Below are positions 25,171 to 33,200 of a stretch of 43,337 bases of DNA, one piece after another. Under the pieces are notes generated by a model that was given only the letters and a program-made list of their open reading frames with translations, was not told the DNA's origin and did not search any database. The position numbers and the translations under genes are program-made. Source of the DNA: JBCFBK01 sp038562555 (lineage in GTDB: Bacteria > Bacteroidota > Bacteroidia > Bacteroidales > Prolixibacteraceae). How positions within the stretch are numbered: the first letter of the stretch is position 1; each line of letters opens with the position of its first letter. The stretch lies in contig JBCFBK010000050.1 in NCBI GenBank assembly GCA_038562555.1, positions 1 to 43,337 on the forward strand, in the 5' to 3' direction.

Positions 25171-26520
25171 ATGACTGATCAACCGAAAAATATTAATCGC
25201 CGTCGTTTTCTGGAGGCCACCACCCTTGCGGGGATTGGCATTCTGGGCGTAAATGCCGCGCTGTCGTCATGCAAGACGAAGAAAGGCAATGAAGCACTGG
25301 GTTTGCCTCCCATTCTTTCCGGCGCCCCCAAAGGAAAGGAATTAAAGGCGGGCCTGGTTGGGGTGGGTAATCGTGGAACAGGAGCTGCGATTAATTTTAT
25401 CAGCGCCGGACCGGACCTTAAAGTGATAGCACTCGCTGATGTTTTTCAGGATAAAATCGATGCTTGCCGGGAGCGGTTTGAAAAATATAAACGACCTGTT
25501 CCTGAAGAGAACTGTTTCGTAGGCTTCGACGCTTACAAAAAGCTGATGGCGCTCGACGATATCGATGTGGTTATTTTAGCCACGCCCCCAAAGTTCAGGC
25601 CTGAGCATTTCAAGGAAGCGATCCTTCAAAAGAAACATGTGTTTATGGAAAAGCCCGTCGCTGTTGACCCGGTGGGTATCCGGTCGGTGATTGCAACGGC
25701 GAAAAAGGCCGAAGCGATCGGGTTAAATGTTGTTACAGGAACGCAAAGAAGGCATCAGGAGGATTATATTGAAACCTATAAGCAGGTCGCCAATGGGGCG
25801 ATCGGACAGATCACCGGTGCAAAGGCATACTGGAATCAGAATCATGTCTGGTTCCGCACGCGTGAGGAAGGTTGGGACGACATGACCTACCTGGTGCGCA
25901 ACTGGAATAACTTCTGCTGGCTGTGCGGCGATCACATCCTGGATACCCATATCCATAATATTGATGTGATCAACTGGTTCCTGGGCAAGCACCCGGAAAA
26001 CGCGATTGGTTATGGTGGCCGGGCCCGCAGGATAACGGGCGACCAGTATGATTTTTTCAGTATCGACTTTGACTACGGGAATGGCGTGAGTTCCCACAGC
26101 ATGTGCCGTCAGATCGATAACTGTGCCAACGGCACGGGAGAGATTGTCAATGGCACGGGAGGCTATACAAATTGTCAGAATACGATCTGGAATCTTGATG
26201 GCTCTGTGAAATGGAAGTTTGAATATCCAAAAGATAAAAACGGGCAGCCCATGAATCAGGTCAAGATCCCTCCCTATGTACAGGAACACATGCATCTGGT
26301 CCATGCCATCCGCACGGGCGAATATGTCAACCAGGCAGAAGAAACGGCCATTTCAAACCTGACTGCCATTATGGGTAGAACCGCCGCCTATACCGGTAAA
26401 AAGATTAGCTGGGATGAGATTTTTAAATCGGATATGGAGCTCGGGCCTAAAAAGTTCGAATTCGGTCCGGTAGAGATGGAATTCCCGGTTCCGGTTCCGG
26501 GAACACAGCACAATGGGTGA
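25171..26520 (+). CDS. Tat-exported Gfo/Idh/MocA oxidoreductase (lipoprotein)
   Basis: About 449 residues from the ATG giving MTDQPKNINRRRFLEATTLA; the frame is open further upstream but that part overlaps the previous gene and would bury the Tat motif. Twin-arginine RRRFLE is followed by a hydrophobic stretch and a lipobox-like ALSSC (Cys34). The Rossmann fold AGLVGVGNRGTGAAINFISA and the family EKP motif (FMEKPVAVDPVG) are present, with C-terminal domain residues such as DTHIHNIDVINWFLGKHPE. Members oxidise or reduce sugars and sugar derivatives using tightly bound NAD(P), which is why folded Tat export makes sense. It sits 46 bases after the cytochrome-FGE fusion, so they are probably co-transcribed. 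Substrate unknown. Confidence 0.9.
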   Translation: MTDQPKNINRRRFLEATTLAGIGILGVNAALSSCKTKKGNEALGLPPILSGAPKGKELKAGLVGVGNRGTGAAINFISAGPDLKVIALADVFQDKIDACRERFEKYKRPVPEENCFVGFDAYKKLMALDDIDVVILATPPKFRPEHFKEAILQKKHVFMEKPVAVDPVGIRSVIATAKKAEAIGLNVVTGTQRRHQEDYIETYKQVANGAIGQITGAKAYWNQNHVWFRTREEGWDDMTYLVRNWNNFCWLCGDHILDTHIHNIDVINWFLGKHPENAIGYGGRARRITGDQYDFFSIDFDYGNGVSSHSMCRQIDNCANGTGEIVNGTGGYTNCQNTIWNLDGSVKWKFEYPKDKNGQPMNQVKIPPYVQEHMHLVHAIRTGEYVNQAEETAISNLTAIMGRTAAYTGKKISWDEIFKSDMELGPKKFEFGPVEMEFPVPVPGTQHNG

Positions 26521-26651
26521 GCGTAAGTCATAAACAATTAGTCATAAGTAGGAAAAAAGAATAAAGAGGAAAAGGTTCACGATGTTAGAAAGTTACAAGC
26601 GAAGAAGATAACTTTGGACTTTTGAACGTCAAATTTTGAACTTTAGGACAA

Positions 26652-27581
26652 ATGGAAATTTCATTGGTTATACCTGTTTATAATGAAGTAGCCTTGATCG
26701 ACGAGCTGGTCATCAGGAGCGTTGAAGCGCTTGGTCGGTTCAGCCAGCGCTTTGAGATCATTATTGTGGATGACGGCAGCACTGACGACAGCCTGAACCG
26801 GCTGATTGCTCATCAACAGCGTAACCGGCATTTGAAAATTGTTTCACTTTCCCGGAACTTCGGTCATCCTGCTGCTTTTACAGCGGGACTGGAACAGGCA
26901 CGGGGAGAATTCATCGCGATGATGGACGGCGATTTGCAGGATCCTCCGGAATTACTGGAATCCATGTACCGGGGACTTGGTGATGGCAGTCTGGACGTTA
27001 TCAGCGGGAAACGGATAGCGAGGAAAGGAAGCGCGGCAAAAAATGGCCTGACTTCGCTGTTTCATTTACTTTTTAAAAAAGCAGCGAATCTGGAAGATCT
27101 GGAAAATGCGGGTAACTTCTGTATGATGAACCGGCAGGCATTGACGGCTTTTCTGTCGATGCCTGAGCGGATCCGGTATTTGCCAGGCTTGAGAAGCTTT
27201 ATCGGATTCCGGCAGGGTTTTGTGGAATATGTTCGCGAAGAAAGGCTGAAAGGCGACCCCAAGATGAGCAATATGAAATTACTTTATCTGGCGGCAGATG
27301 CCATTTTTTCTTTTTCACGCCTGCCGATCAGGATTTGTCTGATTATGGGATTAATCGGCACCTTGATTTTTATGACTGCCGGCACGTATGTTCTGGCCGC
27401 CAAAATTTTTGGCTTCGCTATTCCGGGATGGTCATCCACGGTTTTGAGCATTTACTTTTTGGGTTCGGTACAGTTGATCTTTCTTGGTGTGATCGGCGAA
27501 TATATTTACCGGATCTATAAGGAATCACAGCGCAGGCCGCTTTACTTTATAAAAAAGATTTACGGGAACGACGATCTATGA
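26652..27581 (+). CDS. GT2 family polyprenyl-phosphate glycosyltransferase (GtrB/DPM1-like)
   Basis: 309 residues: GT-A fold with ISLVIPVYNEVALIDEL, nucleotide-sugar binding IIVDDGSTDDSL, the acceptor motif MMDGDLQDPPELLESM, and two C-terminal membrane helices (about 225-250 and 262-290). This is the GtrB/dolichol-phosphate-mannose-synthase-like group that transfers a sugar from a nucleotide to polyprenyl phosphate at the inner face of the membrane. The stop overlaps the next start by 4 bases (ATGA), and that next gene encodes a GT-C enzyme using polyprenyl-P-sugar donors, so the pair is functionally linked. The 131 bases upstream are low-complexity repeats containing TAACTTTG, a possible promoter. 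Confidence 0.9.
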   Translation: MEISLVIPVYNEVALIDELVIRSVEALGRFSQRFEIIIVDDGSTDDSLNRLIAHQQRNRHLKIVSLSRNFGHPAAFTAGLEQARGEFIAMMDGDLQDPPELLESMYRGLGDGSLDVISGKRIARKGSAAKNGLTSLFHLLFKKAANLEDLENAGNFCMMNRQALTAFLSMPERIRYLPGLRSFIGFRQGFVEYVREERLKGDPKMSNMKLLYLAADAIFSFSRLPIRICLIMGLIGTLIFMTAGTYVLAAKIFGFAIPGWSSTVLSIYFLGSVQLIFLGVIGEYIYRIYKESQRRPLYFIKKIYGNDDL

Positions 27582-29656
27582 AGGAACAACACCTGAAAAT
27601 AGTATTCTTTAGCCTGGCTGCGCTGATGCTGGTTTGTTTGCTGCTGATCAGCCGGGATGCGGGAATTTCAGGTGATGAAGAGGTGCATTACCGTCATTCG
27701 GAGGACGTATTTGACTATTACGCTTCCATGGGCAAGGACCAGGATGCCCTGAGTACGCCCAAAACCCATTTGCAGTATTATGGGCAGGCTCCTGATAATA
27801 TTGCCACTATCCTGATTCATTGGTTGAATATCGATGACGTTTACGGCTTTCGCCATCTTTTCACCAGCTTTATCGGCTGGCTCGTTATTTTTATGACAGC
27901 CTGGTTTGCCCGTTGGCTTAAAGGTTATGGTGCGGCTGTTATAACACTCCTGTTGTTTGCCGTTTCGCCCCGTTTTTTGGGGCATCTGCAGAATAATTTA
28001 AAAGATATTCCTTTTGCCCTGGCTTATATTGCCGGTGTGTATTATATACTGAGATTAACCTATTCCAAGTTCAAGTCGCAAACCTCGCTCAATATTTTTT
28101 TAGTAGCGAGCATCGCTTTTTCCGTCAGTATCAGGGCAGGAGGAATTTTACTTGTCTTTTATCTGCTGTTCGCAGGTTTACTATATTATTTATTTGAATT
28201 TTTCGATAAAAAAAAAGCTGCTCCGGACCAGATTCTGAAGACGGCGGTTTTGCTGCTTATCATCTCCGCAGCCGGCTATCTGTCAGGACTGCTGCTTTGG
28301 CCCTATGCCCTGCAGAATCCGGTTGTTAATCCCTGGAAGTCATATCTGGTGATGACGCGTTTTCCGACCACGATCCAGCAGATTTTCGAAGCTGAATTTA
28401 TCTGGTCGGATCATCACCCCTGGTATTACCTGCCAAAATATATGCTGATCACTATTCCTTTGGTGGTTTTTGCCGGCCTGTTGTTTTTTCTGATCTTTGG
28501 GAAGAAGATTGTGGAAATCAGGCACCGGATTACCTATGCCTTTTTGTTTTTTTCCGTTTTGTTCCCGGTGGTTTTTGTCATCGTAAAAAATACCAATCTG
28601 TACGGCGCCTGGAGGCATTTTATTTTTGTTTATCCAGGAATTGTGATCTTGTCAGCGATTGGACTGTATGAATTTTTTTCCCATTATACCCGTCCCGTAA
28701 TCCGGCTTGCCGGAATTGCTGTCATGCTTATAATGATCATCCACCCGGTTAAGTTTATGGCATCCGCGCATCCTTACTATTACCTGTATTACAATCAGCT
28801 TGTGGGCGGACTTAAGGGCGCTTACGCAAAATACGAAACGGATTATTATTACCATACCATGCGTTCCGGGGCCGAATGGCTACGGGCTTATCTGAAAGAA
28901 AGCCAGATAAAAGGAGAAGTTATAATAGGCAGTAATTTTTCGGTTAACTGGTATTTTCGTGATATGGAAAACATACGTTTCCAATACTTTACCTATCAGC
29001 AGCGGAACGACGTAGACTGGGATTATGCGATTATCGGGAACAGTTATATTCGTCCCGAACAACTGGAAAAACAGAACTTTCCGCCGGAGGGAGCCATCCA
29101 TACGGTATTGGTCGACGGAGTCCCGGTATGTACCGTAGTGGCCCGGAAGTCAAAACTGGCGGTGCAGGGAGCCCGTGCTTTCGAAAATGAAAACTATGTG
29201 CCGGCGGCCGATTATTACCGGGCTGCGTTGAAATTTTACAATAAGGACGAACATATCTGGTATAAATTGGCGAAAAGCTTAAATTTGTCAGGTCGAAACT
29301 CAGAGGCTCTTGAGGCTGTTACCAACGCTTTATCCATCAACAGCAGGTACGAGCCGGCATTGAAACTGTCCGGTCAGCTGAAACTGGAAACAGGCAATGA
29401 GCAAGGGGCCAGACAGGATTTTGAAACCTTGATTGCAGCCAATAAAAAATATTTCAGTGCCTATGTTGAACTGGCTGAAATAAAAAGGAGGGAAGGCCGG
29501 CTGGAGGAAGCCAGAGCGCTTCTGAAAACCTGTTTACGGATCAATTCCCGGTATAAACCGGCTATTGTTGCACTTGGTGATACTTACCGGGAATCGGATC
29601 CGGGAATAGCACAAAAATACTATAACCTCGCAAACTCAATAACAAAGTTTAATTAA
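27578..29656 (+). CDS. GT-C (GT39/ArnT-like) membrane glycosyltransferase with C-terminal TPR domain
   Basis: 692 residues. Multiple membrane helices occupy residues 1 to about 405, with the acidic first-loop motif ISGDEEVHYRHSED typical of GT-C transferases (PMT, ArnT), which take sugar from polyprenyl phosphate outside the membrane. After a periplasmic segment (about 430-525) there are tetratricopeptide repeats from about 520 to 690 (ARAFENENYVPAADYYRAAL, IWYKLAKSLNLSGRNSEALE, YVELAEIKRREGRLEEARAL). A TPR tail suggests binding of a protein acceptor, so it may be a protein glycosyltransferase (inference). It is coupled to the upstream GT2 gene and followed 14 bases later by a small membrane protein. 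Confidence 0.85.
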   Translation: MKEQHLKIVFFSLAALMLVCLLLISRDAGISGDEEVHYRHSEDVFDYYASMGKDQDALSTPKTHLQYYGQAPDNIATILIHWLNIDDVYGFRHLFTSFIGWLVIFMTAWFARWLKGYGAAVITLLLFAVSPRFLGHLQNNLKDIPFALAYIAGVYYILRLTYSKFKSQTSLNIFLVASIAFSVSIRAGGILLVFYLLFAGLLYYLFEFFDKKKAAPDQILKTAVLLLIISAAGYLSGLLLWPYALQNPVVNPWKSYLVMTRFPTTIQQIFEAEFIWSDHHPWYYLPKYMLITIPLVVFAGLLFFLIFGKKIVEIRHRITYAFLFFSVLFPVVFVIVKNTNLYGAWRHFIFVYPGIVILSAIGLYEFFSHYTRPVIRLAGIAVMLIMIIHPVKFMASAHPYYYLYYNQLVGGLKGAYAKYETDYYYHTMRSGAEWLRAYLKESQIKGEVIIGSNFSVNWYFRDMENIRFQYFTYQQRNDVDWDYAIIGNSYIRPEQLEKQNFPPEGAIHTVLVDGVPVCTVVARKSKLAVQGARAFENENYVPAADYYRAALKFYNKDEHIWYKLAKSLNLSGRNSEALEAVTNALSINSRYEPALKLSGQLKLETGNEQGARQDFETLIAANKKYFSAYVELAEIKRREGRLEEARALLKTCLRINSRYKPAIVALGDTYRESDPGIAQKYYNLANSITKFN

Positions 29657-29670
29657 ATACAGTGAAAAGT

Positions 29671-29937
29671 ATGAAACGCACACACATGAAAAAATTAATG
29701 ATGATTTTGGCCATGCTGGGATTTCTGGCATTTGGGAATGTTGATCCGGTCGTTGCTCAGGAGGAAGATGTCCTGGAAATGGAGAAAGACACCCTCTCTA
29801 TTGATGATATGGATCCGGTGTTTTACGAAGGTGAACAGGAGTCAGCGAGTGACAACTCCACCCTTGTGATTATTGTGATTGTCGTCGTTGTTGTTGGCGG
29901 TGGTGCCTATTATTATACACGACGGAAAAAGAAGTAG
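29671..29937 (+). CDS. Small secreted acidic protein with C-terminal membrane anchor
   Basis: About 88 residues. Signal peptide (KKLMMILAMLGFLAFGNVDP, cleaved near VVAQ), an acidic middle (EEDVLEMEKDTLSIDDMDPV), then a C-terminal hydrophobic stretch (about VIIVIVVVVVGGGAYYY) and a basic end RRKKK, giving a type I topology. The middle contains DTL, which fits the D-(S/T)-(A/I/L/V/M/T) O-glycosylation sequon described for Bacteroides. It directly follows two glycosyltransferase genes and ends at a strong terminator, so it may be a partner or substrate of them (inference). The start could be the ATG at 29671 or 29686. No known family recognised. Confidence 0.65.
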   Translation: MKRTHMKKLMMILAMLGFLAFGNVDPVVAQEEDVLEMEKDTLSIDDMDPVFYEGEQESASDNSTLVIIVIVVVVVGGGAYYYTRRKKK

Positions 29938-29944
29938 CGATTGC

Positions 29945-29983
29945 AAAAAAAGAGCTCCCGGCGACTGCCGGGAGCTCTTTTTT
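29945..29983. terminator. Bidirectional rho-independent terminator
   Basis: AGAGCTCCCGGC - GACT - GCCGGGAGCTCT with a 12-bp perfect stem, A-run before and T-run after. It serves the plus-strand glycosylation genes and the convergent minus-strand permease. Confidence 0.95.
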
Positions 29984-31271
29984 AAATAAAAAATTTAATG
30001 AAAAACAGGACGGCCAGCACATACATGATCGGTGTAACTTCTTTAAATTTCCCGGCCAGCATTTTCAGGATAACATACGAGAGCATCCCAAACACGATTC
30101 CTTCAGCAATACTATAGGCAAGTGGCATCATAATAATAGTGAGGAATACCGGTATCATTTCGGTATAGTCGTCAAACCTGATTTCCTTAATCGGCGTCAT
30201 CATCATAGCCCCGACCAAAACCAGTGCCGGTGCTGTGGCAGCGCCGGGGATCATTAAGAATAAAGGCGAGAGGAATAAAGCCAGGAAGAACAGAGCTGCT
30301 ACAGTTAAAGAGGTCAGTCCGGTCCTTCCGCCTTCAGCCACGCCTGAGGCACTTTCAACATAGGTGGTAACGGTCGAAGTTCCCAGCATGGCGCCCACAG
30401 TTGTTCCGATTGCATCGGCAAACAAAGCCTGTTTAACACGCGGGACGTTCCCTTTCTCATCGAGCATGTTTGCTTTCGATGAAACACCGATCAGGGTTCC
30501 TACTGTATCGAACATATCTACAAACAGAAAGGTGAACACGACAATCAGCATGTCGAACGTGAACACCTGAGCCCATTCAAATTTCATGAAAACCGGCGAC
30601 AATGACGGGGGGGTCAGGTCGAACGATGAAGGCAACTGTGTCACGCTAAACGGAATCCCGATCAGCGTAGCAAACAGGATGCCGATGAGCAAGGCTCCCT
30701 TTACCCGGAAAGCAAGCAGTGCTCCCATGACAACAAGGGTGAGCAGCGCAATAATGGCACCCGGATTATCGATCACAGTTCCTAATGAAACAAAGGTAGC
30801 CGGGTTTGAAACAATCACCCCTGCACTCTTTAAGCCGATGAAGGCGATAAAAAGTCCGATCCCCACCGAAATGGCATGCTTGATATTCAGCGGAATGGAA
30901 TTGACAATCAACTCCCGGATATTGAAGGCCGTAAGCAGGATAAAAATAAGACCTTCAATGAAAACAGCGGTCAGGGCAAACTGCCAGGAGTGTCCCATGC
31001 CCAGACATACTGAAAAAGCAAAAAATGCATTCAGTCCCATACCCGGGGCAAGCGCAAAAGGTAATTTGGCCACAAAGGCCATAACCAGGGTGGCGATCAG
31101 CGATGCCAGGGCTGTAGCGGTAAATACGGCCCCTTTATCCATGCCGGCAGCCGAAAGAATATCGGGGTTCACGGCCAGGATATAGGCCATGGTCATGAAG
31201 GTGGTCACACCAGCCAGTATCTCGGTTTTTACGGTGGTCTGATTTTCCGCTAGTTTGAAAAAGTTTTTCAT
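29982..31271 (-). CDS. NCS2 family (AzgA/PbuG-like) purine permease
   Basis: 429 residues with about 12-14 membrane segments. Family signatures: NQTTVKTEILAGVTTFMTMA at the start, FALAPGMGLNAFFAF, VGIGLFIAFIGLKSAGVIV, FLFVDMFDTVGTLIGVSSKA and GTSTVTTYVESASGVAEGGR. These match the adenine/guanine/hypoxanthine proton symporter branch rather than uracil/xanthine UraA. The upstream same-strand neighbour is a Tsx-like outer-membrane protein 18 bases away, giving a two-step uptake pair for nucleobases or nucleosides. It ends within the bidirectional terminator's shoulder. Confidence 0.93.
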   Translation of the reverse strand: MKNFFKLAENQTTVKTEILAGVTTFMTMAYILAVNPDILSAAGMDKGAVFTATALASLIATLVMAFVAKLPFALAPGMGLNAFFAFSVCLGMGHSWQFALTAVFIEGLIFILLTAFNIRELIVNSIPLNIKHAISVGIGLFIAFIGLKSAGVIVSNPATFVSLGTVIDNPGAIIALLTLVVMGALLAFRVKGALLIGILFATLIGIPFSVTQLPSSFDLTPPSLSPVFMKFEWAQVFTFDMLIVVFTFLFVDMFDTVGTLIGVSSKANMLDEKGNVPRVKQALFADAIGTTVGAMLGTSTVTTYVESASGVAEGGRTGLTSLTVAALFFLALFLSPLFLMIPGAATAPALVLVGAMMMTPIKEIRFDDYTEMIPVFLTIIMMPLAYSIAEGIVFGMLSYVILKMLAGKFKEVTPIMYVLAVLFFIKFFI

Positions 31272-31289
31272 TTCCGGTTATTTTTTAGA

Positions 31290-31979
31290 TTAGAAAGTCC
31301 ATTTCACAGCCAGTGTCGGATTAACCATCGTTCCCTTATTCCCGGCGAAATTAGAACTGACCTCAATCTCAGAACCGAAGGAGAAATGTTTGCAGGCGTT
31401 GTACCAAAGCTGAGGTTCAGCCAGGAAAACATAATCGGTCTTTTCTGTTCCGAACATATTGTCTTCTTTCCAGAAGTCAGCGAATCCCATGAAAGAAAGC
31501 TTGCGTTCAAAGAACTGCATTTCCCAGACCGCAGTGATCTGAAAGGAAACATCGTTCTTGTTCTGAATGTTCTTATAGTTGGCCTGTAATGTCAGGATCC
31601 GTGAAAAATCAGCATTGTTCCAGGTGTACTGTAAGCCGGCCAGGTAAGCATTGTCGATGGTATAAGCGCCGCCTGCACTGCCTTCCTTCCATTGCCCGAA
31701 CCCGCCGTTGTATTCAACGCGTGGTTGCAAGGCAGTCTCTCCGATCTTAAAGCTTCTGGCTATTTCCCAGTAAGCCAGCGAAACTCCTTCAACATCACCT
31801 ACGCCGTAATCCATGTCAATAAAGAAAAAAGTACTACCCATTTTGTCGGGCCGGAACATTTCAACGGTGGTTGTCAGATAGCCGCGACCGTCGCCCATAT
31901 CATAATGAGCCTGTAGGTTTTGAGCGTAAACACTGGCAGTGAAGCCAAAAGCGAGCATAATCAGCAGAATTTTTTTCAT
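31290..31979 (-). CDS. DUF5020/Tsx-like outer-membrane protein
   Basis: 229 residues with signal peptide (KKILLIMLAFGFTASVYAQ) and alternating beta-strand pattern ending in the outer-membrane-type aromatic terminus LAVKWTF. DMGDGRGYLTTTVEMFRPDK and GSTFFFIDMDYGVGDVEGVS resemble DUF5020 and the nucleoside channel Tsx. It probably forms a small barrel letting nucleosides or bases into the periplasm for the adjacent permease. It precedes the permease by 18 bases, so both are likely in one transcript started upstream of 31979. Confidence 0.8.
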   Translation of the reverse strand: MKKILLIMLAFGFTASVYAQNLQAHYDMGDGRGYLTTTVEMFRPDKMGSTFFFIDMDYGVGDVEGVSLAYWEIARSFKIGETALQPRVEYNGGFGQWKEGSAGGAYTIDNAYLAGLQYTWNNADFSRILTLQANYKNIQNKNDVSFQITAVWEMQFFERKLSFMGFADFWKEDNMFGTEKTDYVFLAEPQLWYNACKHFSFGSEIEVSSNFAGNKGTMVNPTLAVKWTF

Positions 31980-32281
31980 AGTATTAATACGATTTTTGGT
32001 GTGATTTTAGGTTCAAAAATAAGAAAAAGCCGTACGTTCTTTGATATAAATTACGAGTTTGATGAGCAAAACTGCAAAGTACCTTTTCAAATTAGACGGC
32101 TGATTCCCCGCCTGCGAACTTTGTCTGCTTTATTATTGTTTTTAAAATACTGAGAATGATGTGTTTTTGAGTTTTCAAATATCCAGCATGGGAGTAGTGG
32201 ATATTTGTTTGGTTTAATTCTAAATTACGGGAGAGCCAGGTGTTGCCTGGTTGGCCAGTGTAACCGTTGAAAAAGATAGCT
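31980..32281. other. Divergent intergenic region
   Basis: About 300 bases between the Tsx-like gene (minus) and the aldo/keto reductase (plus). A minus-strand TATTTTTG at 32014-32021 fits the -7 consensus 35 bases before the Tsx-like start. On the plus strand CCAGG-TGTTG-CCTGG near 32238 makes a small hairpin. No purine riboswitch core was recognised. Confidence 0.45.
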
Positions 32282-33178
32282 ATGAAAAAACTGACAAGAA
32301 GAGAATTCGTAAGATCAGGGATTGCTGGTTTTTCAGCAATTTCGGCAGGGTTTGCCTTTTCCGGGTTTTCGTACCGGCCGGCGGGGCAGATTGATCAGGT
32401 TGACCTGGGCAGAACAGAACTAAAGGTGTCGCGTTTGGCGTTAGGCACCGGTACAAGCGGATACGGTGGTCAGTCCGCATTTACCCGGATGAGCGAGAGA
32501 GAGGCCATGAAGATTGCCCACCAGGCTTACGGGCAGGGAGTAACATTCATGGATACGGCCGATGCCTATGGAACGCATGCATTTGTTGGACGCTTCCTAA
32601 AAGAAGTACCCCGGGAAAAATGTCAGATCATGACAAAAATCTGGACCGAAAATAATTCCTGGAATCAGGTCGTACCCGTTTCTCAGACGCTCGACCGCTT
32701 CAGAAAGGAATTGCAGACCGATTACATCGAGATTGTTCTGCTCCATTGTCTTATGAGCGGCGACTGGCCGCAGACAAAGGCTGAGTTTCGCGATGGGTTA
32801 AACGATGCGAAATCAAAGGGCATTGTAAAGAAGGTAGGCGTTTCGTGCCATGACTATAAGGCGCTGGAGGTTGCCGTAGATGATCCCTGGGTCGACGTGA
32901 TCCTGGCGAGAATCAACCCCGGGCAAAAATCGATGGACGGAACGCCCGAACAAATCATGGCACTTTTAAAAAGGGCCGCAGATAAAGGTAAAGGAGTGAT
33001 TGGCATGAAAATATTTGGGGCGGGACAGTGGAACAGCGTCGATCAAAGGGAGGAATCGCTTAACTTTGTGATCCGGAGCGGAAACGTTCATGCGATGACA
33101 ATCGGCATGACTTCAACAGATTACCTTGCTGATTCGGTTAGCCGTATCTCATCGGTCGTTGAGGGAATGCACGCTTAA
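32282..33178 (+). CDS. Tat-exported aldo/keto reductase
   Basis: About 298 residues. I start at the ATG giving MKKLTRREFVRSGIAGFSAI; a TTG 15 bases upstream is less likely. Twin-arginine TRREFVRSG plus hydrophobic core indicates Tat export. The AKR barrel is clear: VDLGRTELKVSRLALGTGTS, catalytic Asp and Tyr in MDTADAYG, catalytic Lys in QIMTKIW, His in VLLHC, and the NADPH-binding end GMTSTDYLADSV. AKRs reduce carbonyls with NAD(P)H; exported members with unknown substrates occur in Bacteroidota. The next gene starts 22 bases on, so co-transcription with the acyl-CoA synthetase is likely. Confidence 0.9.
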   Translation: MKKLTRREFVRSGIAGFSAISAGFAFSGFSYRPAGQIDQVDLGRTELKVSRLALGTGTSGYGGQSAFTRMSEREAMKIAHQAYGQGVTFMDTADAYGTHAFVGRFLKEVPREKCQIMTKIWTENNSWNQVVPVSQTLDRFRKELQTDYIEIVLLHCLMSGDWPQTKAEFRDGLNDAKSKGIVKKVGVSCHDYKALEVAVDDPWVDVILARINPGQKSMDGTPEQIMALLKRAADKGKGVIGMKIFGAGQWNSVDQREESLNFVIRSGNVHAMTIGMTSTDYLADSVSRISSVVEGMHA

Positions 33179-33200
33179 ACCAGTTCTTGAACCTAGCTAA

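Noticed and set aside
30586..31185. 199-codon frame antisense to the purine permease
   Set aside because: Low-complexity Ala/Pro/Thr-rich product typical of the reverse complement of membrane-protein DNA.
31980..32150. Possible purine riboswitch before the purine uptake pair
   Set aside because: The conserved core and three-stem arrangement could not be found by eye; only a promoter-like box is present.
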